Source: Setophaga petechia
Taxonomy: Eukaryota; Chordata; Aves; Passeriformes; Parulidae
Assembly: GCA_024362935.1 (NCBI GenBank)
Contig: JANCRA010000009.1
Location: 13,038,001 to 13,102,000, forward strand
Reading direction: 5' to 3'
DNA length: 64,000 bases
Every line of letters starts with the position of its first letter. Within the stretch, counting starts at the first letter, position 1. The notes under the pieces were generated by a model. It searched no databases. It saw nothing but the letters and a program-made list of their open reading frames with translations, and was not told the origin of the DNA. Shown here piece after piece: positions 35,901-46,900 of the stretch. The translations under genes were made by a program, and so were the position numbers.

Positions 35901-37944
35901 ATTCCAAACGATTATAGCAAATTTTCCAGCTGGCAACTTCAATAATAAGCAGAATAAGCTATTTTATTTACCGCACTCAGTTTTAGATTTGATATAGGTG
36001 CTTAAATATCAATTGGACAGCTGTTTCTACACATGCCCAGTTTGAAGGAATGGATGTGACAGGTGGCAGTAGCAGTAATTCCTGCTTCCATCAGGCTTCC
36101 TGCAAATCCAGGTGGTTTTGATTAATGCCTGTGCTTATCACTTTCTATCCGAGATGACTCATATATCAGAGAAATCTGATTGTGAGAATGAGTAAACAAC
36201 CATTCCCTTCACCATATAGATCATTCCTAGACACCTCTAAATTCAGGAATGGGTAAAATAAGTCATTTTAAGGACAAGAACATTGGGTTCTTTGTGAGTT
36301 TTATGTACACTGCTTGTCTCACACTTGGTGTTTATTCTTCCTCATGGGCAATTCCCAGAAGTAGCCTCTTCAAAGGATATCTTATTCCATAATAAAAATT
36401 CTGAGAAGACAGACATTTCCTTCTACCTCCAGATCTCATATCCTCATTACAGAGTGTACCACTGGCAAAATCATTCTTTCATCTGCAATGGCTGCTGTAA
36501 TTGGAAGTAGGGTGTATGGGCCCTAAATAAAATGCTGCAATAATTCAGTCCATTATTAAAAAATGTGTTATATGACATTTTCAGGAAGAGACCTGAAAAT
36601 GGAATGGAGAACCTTCCAAGATTCAATGGATAATCTTTTCGATCTATTAATTTTAAATCAGTGCTTTTTAAAAAAAAATACTGTTTTTCCTTGGCTCTAC
36701 CCTTCATATGCTCTGTTTCTCAGATGTATTTATTACAAGATTTTGACAGAATGTTTGGAGAATCTAATCTAAAAATTCTTCAGTGGAAGAATCTCATAGC
36801 TTGAAGGCTTTCTGCCAGCCAGTAATCCCTATTATGTTCTGAAGACTCCCATGGTTTCCTCCAACATCTGCCTCCAGAAATAACAATCCCTTTAGCTAGA
36901 GAATTTTGAAAAGCAGTAAGTTGAACAGCGGATACAGCCAACTACTTTAATTTTAAATAAAATCTCTTGCTTTGCAAGGAATATCCCAAATTAATACATT
37001 ATTGACACAAAAATAAGATTCACTGTCATGACATTAATACTACAAGCTCACTGTGAATTTACTGGTGTAATCTGAAACTGGGATCAAAGGTTTATGTTGT
37101 TCATCTTGGTTGACACCAATTCCTTTTTCTAGTATAGAGTGAGACTTTCTAACTCAAAGGAAATGCATTAGAAAAGGTAGCTATCTTTAGCCAATTCTAC
37201 CCATGATCCCCTAAGAAGAGCTTCTTTGTGAAAACAGTTACATGAGCTGCTCATGAAATTTTCTTCTCTTCAGAAACATGCGTAGTTAGGCTGCAGGACA
37301 TGCCCATTGTGTCTTGGGCTTTTATGTTCTGGAGATCTTTTCAATATTCTGGTCCTAAAGGCTTTGTGCATGAATGAATGTTTAAGGTTGATATTCAATC
37401 CACTGGCTGAATTGCCTAAATTTCTGAATGCAAAAATGTCTTCCACAAACTTCCTGATGAAAACAGAATAAAATTAATTGGATTATACCTGCTCATCAGC
37501 TGTACTTTGTACAATATTCACTTATATTGAGTTTATAATACTTGAAACTACAGTCACCAAGGGCAAAACTACTGTGACCAAGAGCAAAGCCATTCTCCTG
37601 TAGCACAGTCAATAAAGGCAGACTTTTTCAGACTCCATCATCTTACACAAGCTTACTAGAACAAACAATAAATCAGGTATCCACTTGTACATAAAAATCA
37701 AGTTTTCTTCTTGGTTATTCTAACAGATTTTCTTCCACCTCTGGATGCCAAGCTGAAATTTCTGCATTTCCATGGAGATAATTAAAATATATCCTTACTT
37801 CGACTTAACACTTGTTTTTACAGGAAGCCTTCCACCTTCAGAAAGTGGGAGCAAAATAATATCTTACACTCATAGTAAATTAATCACAACGTACTTACAA
37901 TAATATATAAAGATATTAAACAAATGTAAACAATTATTATCTGC
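32977..37944. other. Non-coding stretch, no gene seen; contains a hairpin cluster at 35.4 kb
   Basis: No frame beyond 93 codons and no recognised domain. A polypyrimidine tract followed by TTGCAG at 34,591-34,606 would serve as a splice acceptor, but the sequence after it meets a stop within 13 codons in the obvious frame. Two neighbouring inverted repeats lie at 35,371-35,416. Confidence 0.5.
35392..35416. repeat. Perfect inverted repeat (10-bp stem, 5-nt loop)
   Basis: GGTCAACCAA at 35,392-35,401 pairs with TTGGTTGACC at 35,407-35,416 around GAACT. A second, smaller one (TTAGGT/ACCTAA, 35,371-35,387) lies just upstream. Confidence 0.9.
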
Positions 37945-38244
37945 TGCTGTGGAATGCAACAGGTCCACCTGTGATTGGTCTTCTGTAGGTGTTTGAATTT
38001 ACTGACCACTCACGGTGGAGCTGCTCTTGCTCTCTGCCGAGACAGACAGACCTTTGTTATTCATTCTTTCTATTCTATTCTTAGCATAGCCAGCTTCTGA
38101 AGAAGCTCCTTTCCTTTCCTATTTCTATGTAGTATAGTTATAATATTATATATATATCATAATAAAATAAATCAAGCCTTCTGATCATGGAATCAAGATC
38201 CTGACTCTTCCATCCTCTAAAAAACTCCTGTGACCACTGTCACA
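37945..38244 (+). mobile_element. 5'-truncated solo LTR, passerine ERVL-like
   Basis: The stretch contains the order of words typical of a very common songbird ERVL LTR: 'gtggaatgcaacaggtccac', 'ctgtgattggtc', 'accgctct..ccgag', 'acctttgttattcattctttc', then 'agtatagttataatatta' and a poly(A) signal AATAAA at 38,161, and 'gccttctgatcatgga-tcaagatcc' ending in ...CACTGTCACA. The poly(A) signal and terminal CA fix the orientation as plus. The usual 5' TG end was not found and the first part looks lost. No internal retroviral gene (gag, pol or env) is next to it. Regulatory content: one poly(A) signal; no TATA box could be placed with confidence. Confidence 0.7.
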
Positions 38245-38263
38245 GTTTATTTCATATTGCTTC

Positions 38264-38480
38264 AGCAGGGTTTATACTGGACATCAGGAAAGGGGTGGGC
38301 AGGCATTGGAACAGGCTGCCCAGGGTAGTGGTGGAGTCATCTGTTCTGAAGGTATTTAAAAGAAGTGTAGATGTGGCACTGGGGACATGGTTTGGTGGTG
38401 GACTTTGCAGTACTGGGTTAATGTTTAGACTTAATGATCTAAGAGGTCTTTTCCAACCTAAACTGTTCTATGATTCAATG
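38264..38480 (+). mobile_element. CR1 LINE 3'-end fragment
   Basis: It begins inside the ORF2 C-terminus ('gtttatactggacatcagga', then a frame with HWNRLPRVVVESS, VLKVFKRSVDVAL). The 3'UTR follows with 'gacatggtttggtggtgga', 'ctgggttaatg', 'cttttccaaccta' and the tail 'ctatgattcaatg'. The reading frame through the C-terminal block is open. The subfamily resembles that of the scrap at 1850-1943. It starts 20 bp after the LTR above, so one of the two probably inserted beside or into the other. Confidence 0.85.
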
Positions 38481-38830
38481 TTTCTGGATTATTTTCTTAA
38501 CTTTGGACATGTTGATTATTCTGTAAGTATAAGGTTTGCATTAAAAATTTGTAAACAGTGTGGAAAAAAAGTATTTTGAAATTTATATTTGAATGCGACT
38601 TACCTAAATCAAAAATGAGGTCAAAAGTTAATACTTTGTCATTAAAAAAAATTCAAAATGGTACATTTTGACTTTTAAAATGTCATTGAAATTCATGTTG
38701 AAAAAGAGTAAAACCAGTTTATGTAAAAAAGGAAATTTTATAGGAATACTGCTCTAGGAATTTCTTCAATCTCTTGTTCCAACTACAAAGAACATTTTTA
38801 AATTGCTTTGAGTTAATGAGAAAAAAACAA
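38481..38830. other. AT-rich non-coding spacer
   Basis: Lies between a CR1 3' end and an AT microsatellite. Nothing is recognised in it. Confidence 0.6.
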
Positions 38831-38879
38831 TACATGTATATATAAATATACATGTATACATACATATACATAACGTTTG

Positions 38880-38910
<31 letters not shown>

Positions 38911-38963
38911 GTATATATATATGTGTATATATATATAAATATATATATGCACACACATACGTG
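38831..38963. repeat. AT-rich dinucleotide microsatellite (TA with CATG/CA interruptions)
   Basis: A pure TA block spans about 38,880-38,905, flanked by ACATGTATATA-type imperfect repeats and ending in GCACACACATACGTG. Minus frames across it give Tyr-Ile repeats that are artefacts. Confidence 0.97.
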
Positions 38964-41900
38964 TTTATTAGCCAGCATAAGAGACTAAATACAACTCTGC
39001 TCTGGGAGTGAGATAAATGAAAATAAACTTTGTGATAGATAAAAGCAATTTCCTGAAAAATGGAAACAAAATACTGCTTTTCACTAATAACTAAATGATC
39101 CCATCACAGGTTGCCTGGAATGTCCCTAAATTAGATTTTGTTGCCTCAGTCCCACACACAAGCTCAGCAGTAATCAATCTTCTACGATCGTAAAATCAAT
39201 AGTTACTCCCACAAATAGCACAGAAGGTCCTATGACAGCTGAGGCTGGGCTGCAGGCGTGCTCGTTGTGCATGAAAAACTGAGCAGAACAAAGAAAGAGA
39301 AAGATCAAGAGTGGTTTGTGTGCTCTGCATCTTGCCCTAGTAACTAACACCTTATGGTCAAATACTGTTATTCTTATTTTCCAACGTGTCATAATATTGT
39401 CAGTTATACAAGGCATTGCCAGGTTAATGTTGGTCTCTCTGGTTTGTGATATATGGTCATAAATGGAAAACACAAGACTGGTCCATGACAACCCCAAGAG
39501 GTCATGCTGCAGGCTGCAGCACAGTGAACCTCAGCTTCTCAGGAAACACATGAGGTACCTCGATGAGTGCCTTATAAAAATAAATTGATATTTGACATTT
39601 TTTGTAATGGAACTGTAAAAGCTTATCTAGTGAGACATTATTAACAACATAAAGGACATTTGTTGGGGTGTTTTCCTGTGCTCAGTCTAGTCAGTAGATT
39701 TGGCAGCTATCCTCATTTCCTCCTCGATGCCTTTTTCTCCTAGTGGCAAATTCAATCTGCTCTGTGGCACCACAGTTGCTGTATGCTCCTGGCCTATCAT
39801 TTCATGCCAGTGCATCTTTTGAGACAACAGCAGGATGCCCACAAGGAGAACATTGACTCAGGATACCCCATGCCCCCAGCAGCCTTTTGCTGAGCCTGTG
39901 CAAAGGCAGGGACACAGCTGGGTCACCTTCAGCGCAGCAGAGCGATGCAGGCTGGCTGTGTGCTAATAAATAATATCCACAGCCACTTTTACAGGAATAT
40001 TAAGCTGCATTTTCAATTGTCTGTTTCACTTTCTCAATTACCTCTCCCAGCACAAGAAATTTACTTGAAACCCTTGCAATCACATCCATCATTTCTGAGG
40101 CCAGTTGTTTGCACTAACTGGATTTATGCCCTTCCTCGTGAAGCTGATTTTCAGTCTGTCCTCTGATTTCTCTTTCCATAGCTTACTTCTGACCATTCAC
40201 TCTGCCTTTATCATCATACTCCAGATGTATTCCACTAAAAAAACAAATCTTAAGCATTTAGGAGGGACCATGCCTGGAATGTTTTCAAGCTGCCCCTCTC
40301 TCCCCATACTGGTGACCCTATAGCTTTTGATTTCCTCTTTTAATTGCTATGGCTCAATTTTCCTCAGAATTGCTATGGCACTTTCTATTCAATGTAACTT
40401 AAAAAAAAAAAGTCAGGTAATTGCAGGCTGTAATTTATCTTGCCTTTTGGCAGTTCTCACCTCATGCCAATGCTCCCTGACCTCTGGCACTGAAGGTGAT
40501 CTAAATTAATGTATGGTTACTTTGCTTGAAGTAGCCTGGAGTGCTCACACAAATTTAATGTTTTCAGCTCTGGAGGAAACTGCTTCCAGGTGACAATAGC
40601 CATTTGAATCACTTCTGGTAGAGCTGTGTGAACATGATTTTTAACACCAGGCGGTGTTTAACAACTCAGTAAATCAGAGGGGTAACTTTAGGCTGACATC
40701 CCACAAAAATAGATGGGAAGCAGTAATTTATCTAAATATAGTGCCCACTCTCTAAGAGTCTAAACATTTAAGCAAAGAAAATTAGAACTCAAACTATCTG
40801 GTGATATTGGTAAATGCATATTATCTGCATTCCTGACACAGAGTTATTTTTCTTCCCCTGTTATCACACAGTGAATGCTGGAGGAAGCTGCAGCAACAAA
40901 GAACACAGAAGGACATATTCTGCCCATTTAATTAAAAATTAACAAAAGAGTTTGGTTTTATCAATGTCAAAACAAACACACTAATGCCTGAAGGAAAAAT
41001 CCTGCATTTATCATTGATGAAAAAAGAGAGATACAAGGAAAAAATATAGGACTTTAAGAGTGGCTAGCTGGTCTAATTACAATTTAAAAAGTGGTGTTAA
41101 ATAATTTCTATTTTTATTTATAAAGCCTTCTGAGCAGCTGAATTATTTATATGCTGTACTACTGCAGAATGTTATTCAGCCATTTTGCTCAGATGAAAAT
41201 CAAACCCATGCTACACTCTCACATCCCAAATCTGAACACTGTGACAGCTGTCTAACATTTATAGCAGATTTTTAGGCATGTTCATGTAATAAAGAACATC
41301 TCTAGCAACTGCAGCTAGACAAATATCTGTAAGAAAATATTCTCTCAAACAAAGGCCTCTTATCTGTGTTTCTTTCTAGTGCTTCTTCAACCAAATCTTC
41401 TGTGCATATGGGGTTCCAGTTGCACTGCTCCTCCCCAGCTTGTGAATCACTGTAAATGGCTGATTTTTCAAGATTTATTAGGCATCAGGAAGGACAAAAT
41501 AAGAAAAATCAAAGCTTTAATTTGCACAATTGTAGCAGGGGGCTTCCCATGTTTTTCTGATAAAGACAGGTACCTCGGCATTGTAATGCCTTCACTTACC
41601 AATTTTTACAGCTTAATTTTGTATATTTAGGTATCTTTATACATGCCAAAAATGTTCTTTTTTCCCTTTTTTTCTTTCTGCCAAAGGTGATTTGGGGTAG
41701 TTTTTCTCAATTCAGCAGTTAAGCAACTGTTTAATCAGTCTCCAGCAAGAAGTCCCCCTGCACAGTCCTTCCTCTCCCCTCCAGGAGCAGGCAATTCCCA
41801 GCTCAGGAGGAAAATGGATATTGCATGTGTTATTTTAAGGACATTTGACATCACATCCTTACATGGCCTTCTGCAAAGAAAATTGTTTTGCATAGTTCAT

Positions 41901-43686
41901 TTTATTACTTTCTGGGATTATCAGTGTATTCTGCACTAGAAATCTCAGTCTGTAGTTCAGAAAATGTTTAAATCAGCATGGTTTTTGCAGGTATTTTGCC
42001 ACATTTTCAAAAGGTCTGAGTTATTTCAATTTGATATTTTCTCCTTTTATGAATAGAGCTTGAGCTCTGTCACTGAGCGTTTATTTTCACAATGCTACAG
42101 TGTCTGTAAAGGTAAATCCTAAAGAGGTTTGAAGACATTGGATGTAATAGACAAAAATTACCTAGTAGGGAGATGTTCAGAAAGACTTGGCATGGTTGAA
42201 ATGGCGTGCTTAGAAATTATTTTTAACATCAGCATTCTTTGTGGCTATGAAAATGGCAAAACAAATTTGTCAAAGTCTGAGCAAGAGCACTGCAGGGCAG
42301 CACCATGGGTGCACACTCAGTTTCAACCTGAGAAAAAATCAGGTTGAAAGTTATCTGAAGCAGGTGAGAGAAGGCAGAGAAGAGCCCGAGCTGAGCACTA
42401 AACTGCTGAGAGTGGTGCCTGAAAGGAAGACCAGAGCCTTATCTTCAACAAGCATCTGGAAAACGCATTTAACTATGGTGGAGAGCAGTGACAGACACAC
42501 TCATGGAAGCTGTGTTCCTAATGAGGTTCCTTGGAGCAGCTGTGCCAACACAAGTGGCTGCCAGCCTTCAAAGAGCATTGAATGCCCAAAGGACACTGAG
42601 GGAAGCAACCAGCAGACCAATGGCATGGCAGGAGAGAAACAGCACTGAAGGCTGTGGGGAAACCACTCGTTCAAGGTGAGCAGTGCCCCTCATCCCACTT
42701 TTCTGTGGATGGAGGATGAGAAACTTGTTCAGCTCATTCATAAAGTCCTGGACAACTTCCCCTCTAGCAGCCTCAACTATAGATCTCCCGAGTCACCGAG
42801 TTTCCAGCTGTCCTGGGAGCCCCAGTCAATTGTGTCTACTCTGTTACCCAGGGGAACTATCGTGTTAAGTTTTGATGATCTACTTGAGCAACATAGATAT
42901 ACTCCTGACATTTCCTCACTCCTCTCTATTGTTAAATTCTGCTCTAGGTGAAATAACAGAATAAAAGGAAACCAAGCAGAAAAGAGACAAAGAATGATTC
43001 CTGTAACCTCAGTTCCTTCCTACCTTCCTCCTTTGCTACTCACTCATTCAGAGGCAGACTGAATGCTGAGCTTTTCCATGTTCAAAATTTAGTGACCTGG
43101 CACTGTAAACGCCTCTCATTTTTCAAGACTCAACCAGCAGACAATGTACTGAGAAATGAAAGGACCTCCTTAGATCAGCCATGCATGCAGAGGGATCCAG
43201 GTCTTGAATGTGGACAGAACTCAACATTTGTTCAGGTCAAAAATACAAATAATATTGGAACCTGCATCTTGAGGTGATAAATGCTTGCAAGATCAGAGCT
43301 GCACCTCTTGACTGTAGGTGAATACTACACAATGAGGTGAATAAGCACCTCAAAGAGAATAGAATATCAACTGAGCCTGAAAAGATCAAGCAGTGCTGTT
43401 TGAAATTCAGAAAGTATGAGCATAAAACATTAAAATGTTTTTAATGTGTAAAAAACATTAAAAATTGAGTTAAATCAGGTCTTTCAGTGGAGATTTAAAT
43501 AAAATTAGGGGGTTTTGATCATGCAAAAGAAAGAAGAAATTTATAGGTTTTTCTGTAGTGAGGTAAGGTTTATGGGAAATCCTGGACTGTCACAAAGAGA
43601 AGGGGGTGCCCTGTCCCACCTGGGCACTCAGGAGCCAAAGCAGCCACTGTGAGGAGCAGATTCTTTCAGCTCCACAGGTGTAACTG
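38964..43686. other. Non-coding stretch, no gene seen; 11-bp hairpin at 42.3 kb
   Basis: The frame at 42,241-42,648 (135 codons) and its neighbours to 42,951 lie in a slightly GC-richer part, but show no domain or splice context that I trust. A perfect 11-bp inverted repeat lies inside it. Confidence 0.45.
42321..42349. repeat. Perfect inverted repeat (11-bp stem, 7-nt loop)
   Basis: TTTCAACCTGA at 42,321-42,331 pairs with TCAGGTTGAAA at 42,339-42,349 around GAAAAAA. It is the cleanest longer stem in this part of the window. Confidence 0.92.
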
Positions 43687-43980
43687 ATAGAATCATAGAA
43701 CACTTTGGGTTGGAAAAATCCTTACAGATCGTCTGCTTCCAGTGCCCCTGCCATGGACAGGGACACCTTCCATTAGACCAGGCTGCACAAAACCCCACCC
43801 AACCTGGCCTTGAACACTTACAGGGATGGGACATTCACAACTTCTCTAGGCAACCTGAACCAAGACTTCACCACACTCACAGTAAAGATTTTCTTCCCAA
43901 CATCTGATCTAAATCTTCTTTCTTTCAGTTTAAAGCCACCCCTGCTTCCTGTCACTACATGCCTTTGTAAAAATTTTTAG
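43687..43980 (-). mobile_element. CR1 LINE 3' end, antisense
   Basis: The plus strand opens with 'agaatcatagaacactttgg', the reverse complement of the CR1 tail octamers and 3'UTR end. It continues with 'gcccctgccatggacaggga', 'tggccttgaacacttacagg', 'aacttctctaggcaacctg' and 'ctgtcactacatgcctttgt', all classic antisense CR1 text. About 295 bp cover the 3'UTR and the last part of ORF2. The C-terminal frame on the minus strand is decayed. The right end near 43,980 is the usual 5' truncation. Confidence 0.92.
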
Positions 43981-46900
43981 ATGTCTGGTTCACAACTGCA
44001 GTAATAAGTGTATTTAATTTCAGAAACTGGTCAGTCTTTGAGGAAATGAATAAATGTCAGTGGTTTTTGTTTCAACCTTATTTAGATCCATAACCTTTCA
44101 ATGCTGCTGTAAAGCAGGTAAAGGGACAGCTCACTGACCCACATTCCTGAGGAGGAATCTGCTCCATGTTGGGGAAGATGGTGCCATTTCTTGGAGCCAT
44201 GTCCCTCCTGCTCCAGACAGAAGGCTCCAAAGACCAAAGGACAGCAGGATGAGGCACAAATGAATCAGCAATACTGCTGTAGACCTTGCTTCTCAGGAGC
44301 ATAAGGGAACCAAATTGTTGTAGGTAGGGATAACTGTCCTTCAGCAGACTGTTGGGTAGAATTGGAAGACTAAGAAGATTTTAAGCACAGAGATCTGCGT
44401 TAGGTTTTGAAGTGGTGCTTCCTGCTCCTTCATGGTTTTGAGAATTAGTGTACCTAAAAACTGGTTTGATTTTTGCAGTTTTACCTGCTGAGTTAATGTA
44501 GCATTAGCTTTACCTTGCTCATATAAGCTGGGATTTGCTCCAGGACTCAGAATTACACCAGATGCAAACATGACCTTGCACTTAAATGTAGTCATGTAGC
44601 TTTTTTACACAATAGCCACACTTGTACAAGCAGGATGTTGTTGTTTGGATCAATCCTGTCTTGACACAGTGATGTGGCACATATCATGCAGGAGAGCTGT
44701 CCTGGCCAGTAGCCACACTAATCTCTTTTTCCAGCTCAGGTTTTCGTCAGCTCACTGAGTCCTCAAAGCTGTTGAAAGACCCTGCTGAAATGAGAGAGAT
44801 TCAATTAAAGCTGTAACATATAGTACTGAAAGGGTTGGTTTTCATGAGTGCTCAATTGCTTTGCTTTGAGAGAAAAGGTTTGTGTTTCCTGAGGAGAGAT
44901 GCAGAACAGTTTTTATCATCAGTGAAATCCTGTAATAGCCAAACCTTTGCCACAAGCCTGTTAATGGGATGGAGGGAAAGGAAGGGAATTGTGCTGAGGC
45001 TGTTTGTGTCTGGCAAACCTAGCCAAGAGCAGCAAAGCATGAAAGGCAAAGATTAAATTGGAAGTACAGATGCTGAGGGCCTGGGGAGAAGGTGTTGATT
45101 CTGTGCATCATCCCCAAGCTCTTCCATGGCTCCCCTGGGGAAGTTACAATGGTAGCACCAAAGCAGACAAGCATGGGGAAAAAGTGGCAGTTTTAGACCA
45201 GCTGAGGAATAGATGCTTTCCAGAGAATAAAAAAAGCTAATGGGAATAAGCACTGATGTAATTCCCTGAAAGTTTATTTTATTTATGACATTGAGTAACA
45301 AACACAGTACCATTAATAGAATTAACTTAATTGAATCTTTTAATTAAGAAGAGTAATGGACATTAATTACAAAAGGTAAATGGCAGGAATTTTATTTGGG
45401 GACATGAGGTAATTCTTAAGAGCTGAGCCCTGGTCTATGTAGGTTTAGATTTATATGTAGAAATGGGGAGTCACCTTTGACTTGACACTGGAATATGTCA
45501 CTCTGGGGCTTAAATGACATTATTGTGCTCACAATAAAACAAAGAATAACTCAGACTCATGTTAAAGGTAACTCAGGCAAAGGGCTTCATGCACTTCAAG
45601 AGGATCAGCAAATTCAGTTGGATTAGCCAAAAAATGGAGTAAACAGATTGTAAACAATCTCTTAGCAATGCTGTACGTCAAGTTTCCTGACTGTTTGTAT
45701 GACACAGGGAGATGCATCAATCATCAGAGCGTGAGTCAGCTTCTCCTCTCACTAATGAAATACACTGGGGTGTAGAAGGGTTCTGGGGGAGAATACATTT
45801 TGTGCTTGGGATGTATTTTAAGATCTATACCAGGAAATATTGCAAAGGACAATTAGTGATTTTAAAAGTGAAAAGGTGAAAGTGGAGGGAGGGAAAGATT
45901 GTTAGACTTCGCTTATTTATGCGAAGTCAGAAACAGTTGAACATAGTCAAAGCATTTTAGAATATTGCTATATATTAATTTTCTGAAGTAAAATAATTCT
46001 TTACAGCAATTTTGAGAGAGATCCAAATGCAGATGATAGAAAGTTGTGGAGAAAAGGATGTAACTTATGATTTCTAAGACTTGGATCTACAGGATGCCTT
46101 TTTTAACTCTTGAATCTGTTTTACCTGGCACCATGCCTTTATAACATAGCTGCTGGAAGCGTTTTTACTGAGACTACTTAAAAAAGAGTATGCTCTTCAT
46201 GACATGTTCAGTGACATTTCCCCTTTGGCCAATTACAAGCGAGTGTTAATTCTTTTGATTAGTACATAGCCAAGATACTCTGTGAAAGGGAGCTAATTTC
46301 AGTCCTACTTCACATCAAACATTATCCTTTATCTGAACTCTAGTTGAAGAACCCCAGGCCAAATTCTCACTTCTGGGAGGTTAAATAAAAACTAAAGAAA
46401 AACCCAGTGAAGAACCAATTTAATACACTTGTAGGAACATTTTTGATCTGATATTGTTAAAGGTATGGTCTTCAGAGGTGCTCAGCCACTATTTGCAGCT
46501 CCACTAACATCTTGAAAGCTGCAAGTAATGGCTTTGCCATGGGATCACTGGAGTTAGCAAGACTTAACATTGTCATTGGCCTGCTCTTTCTGGCAAGAAA
46601 TAGGAAGACTTTTCCTTTCTTATGTAAAAATTTCTGCTTTCAAGCAGTGACTCGTGATTTCACTTACCTTTGAATAAATCTCTTGTGAGACTGTATTCCT
46701 ATGGTCAAAGCCCTGTAGGTCTCATGCCTGTTGGAAGAGCTCTGCAGTAAGTGATCTCATACATTTAGGATGGGAGGAAAAAAAAGAAAAACAATAAATG
46801 GTGTCCCACAGTTGTGATCCCACCAAGTAAATCAGGCACATTAGAAACAGAGCTGCTGGATTGTGAGAGGGGCAACAGCATTTCCAGGGACTCCAAAATT

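Noticed and set aside
38719..38978. Two minus-strand frames rich in Tyr and Ile
   Set aside because: Direct translation of the TA microsatellite.
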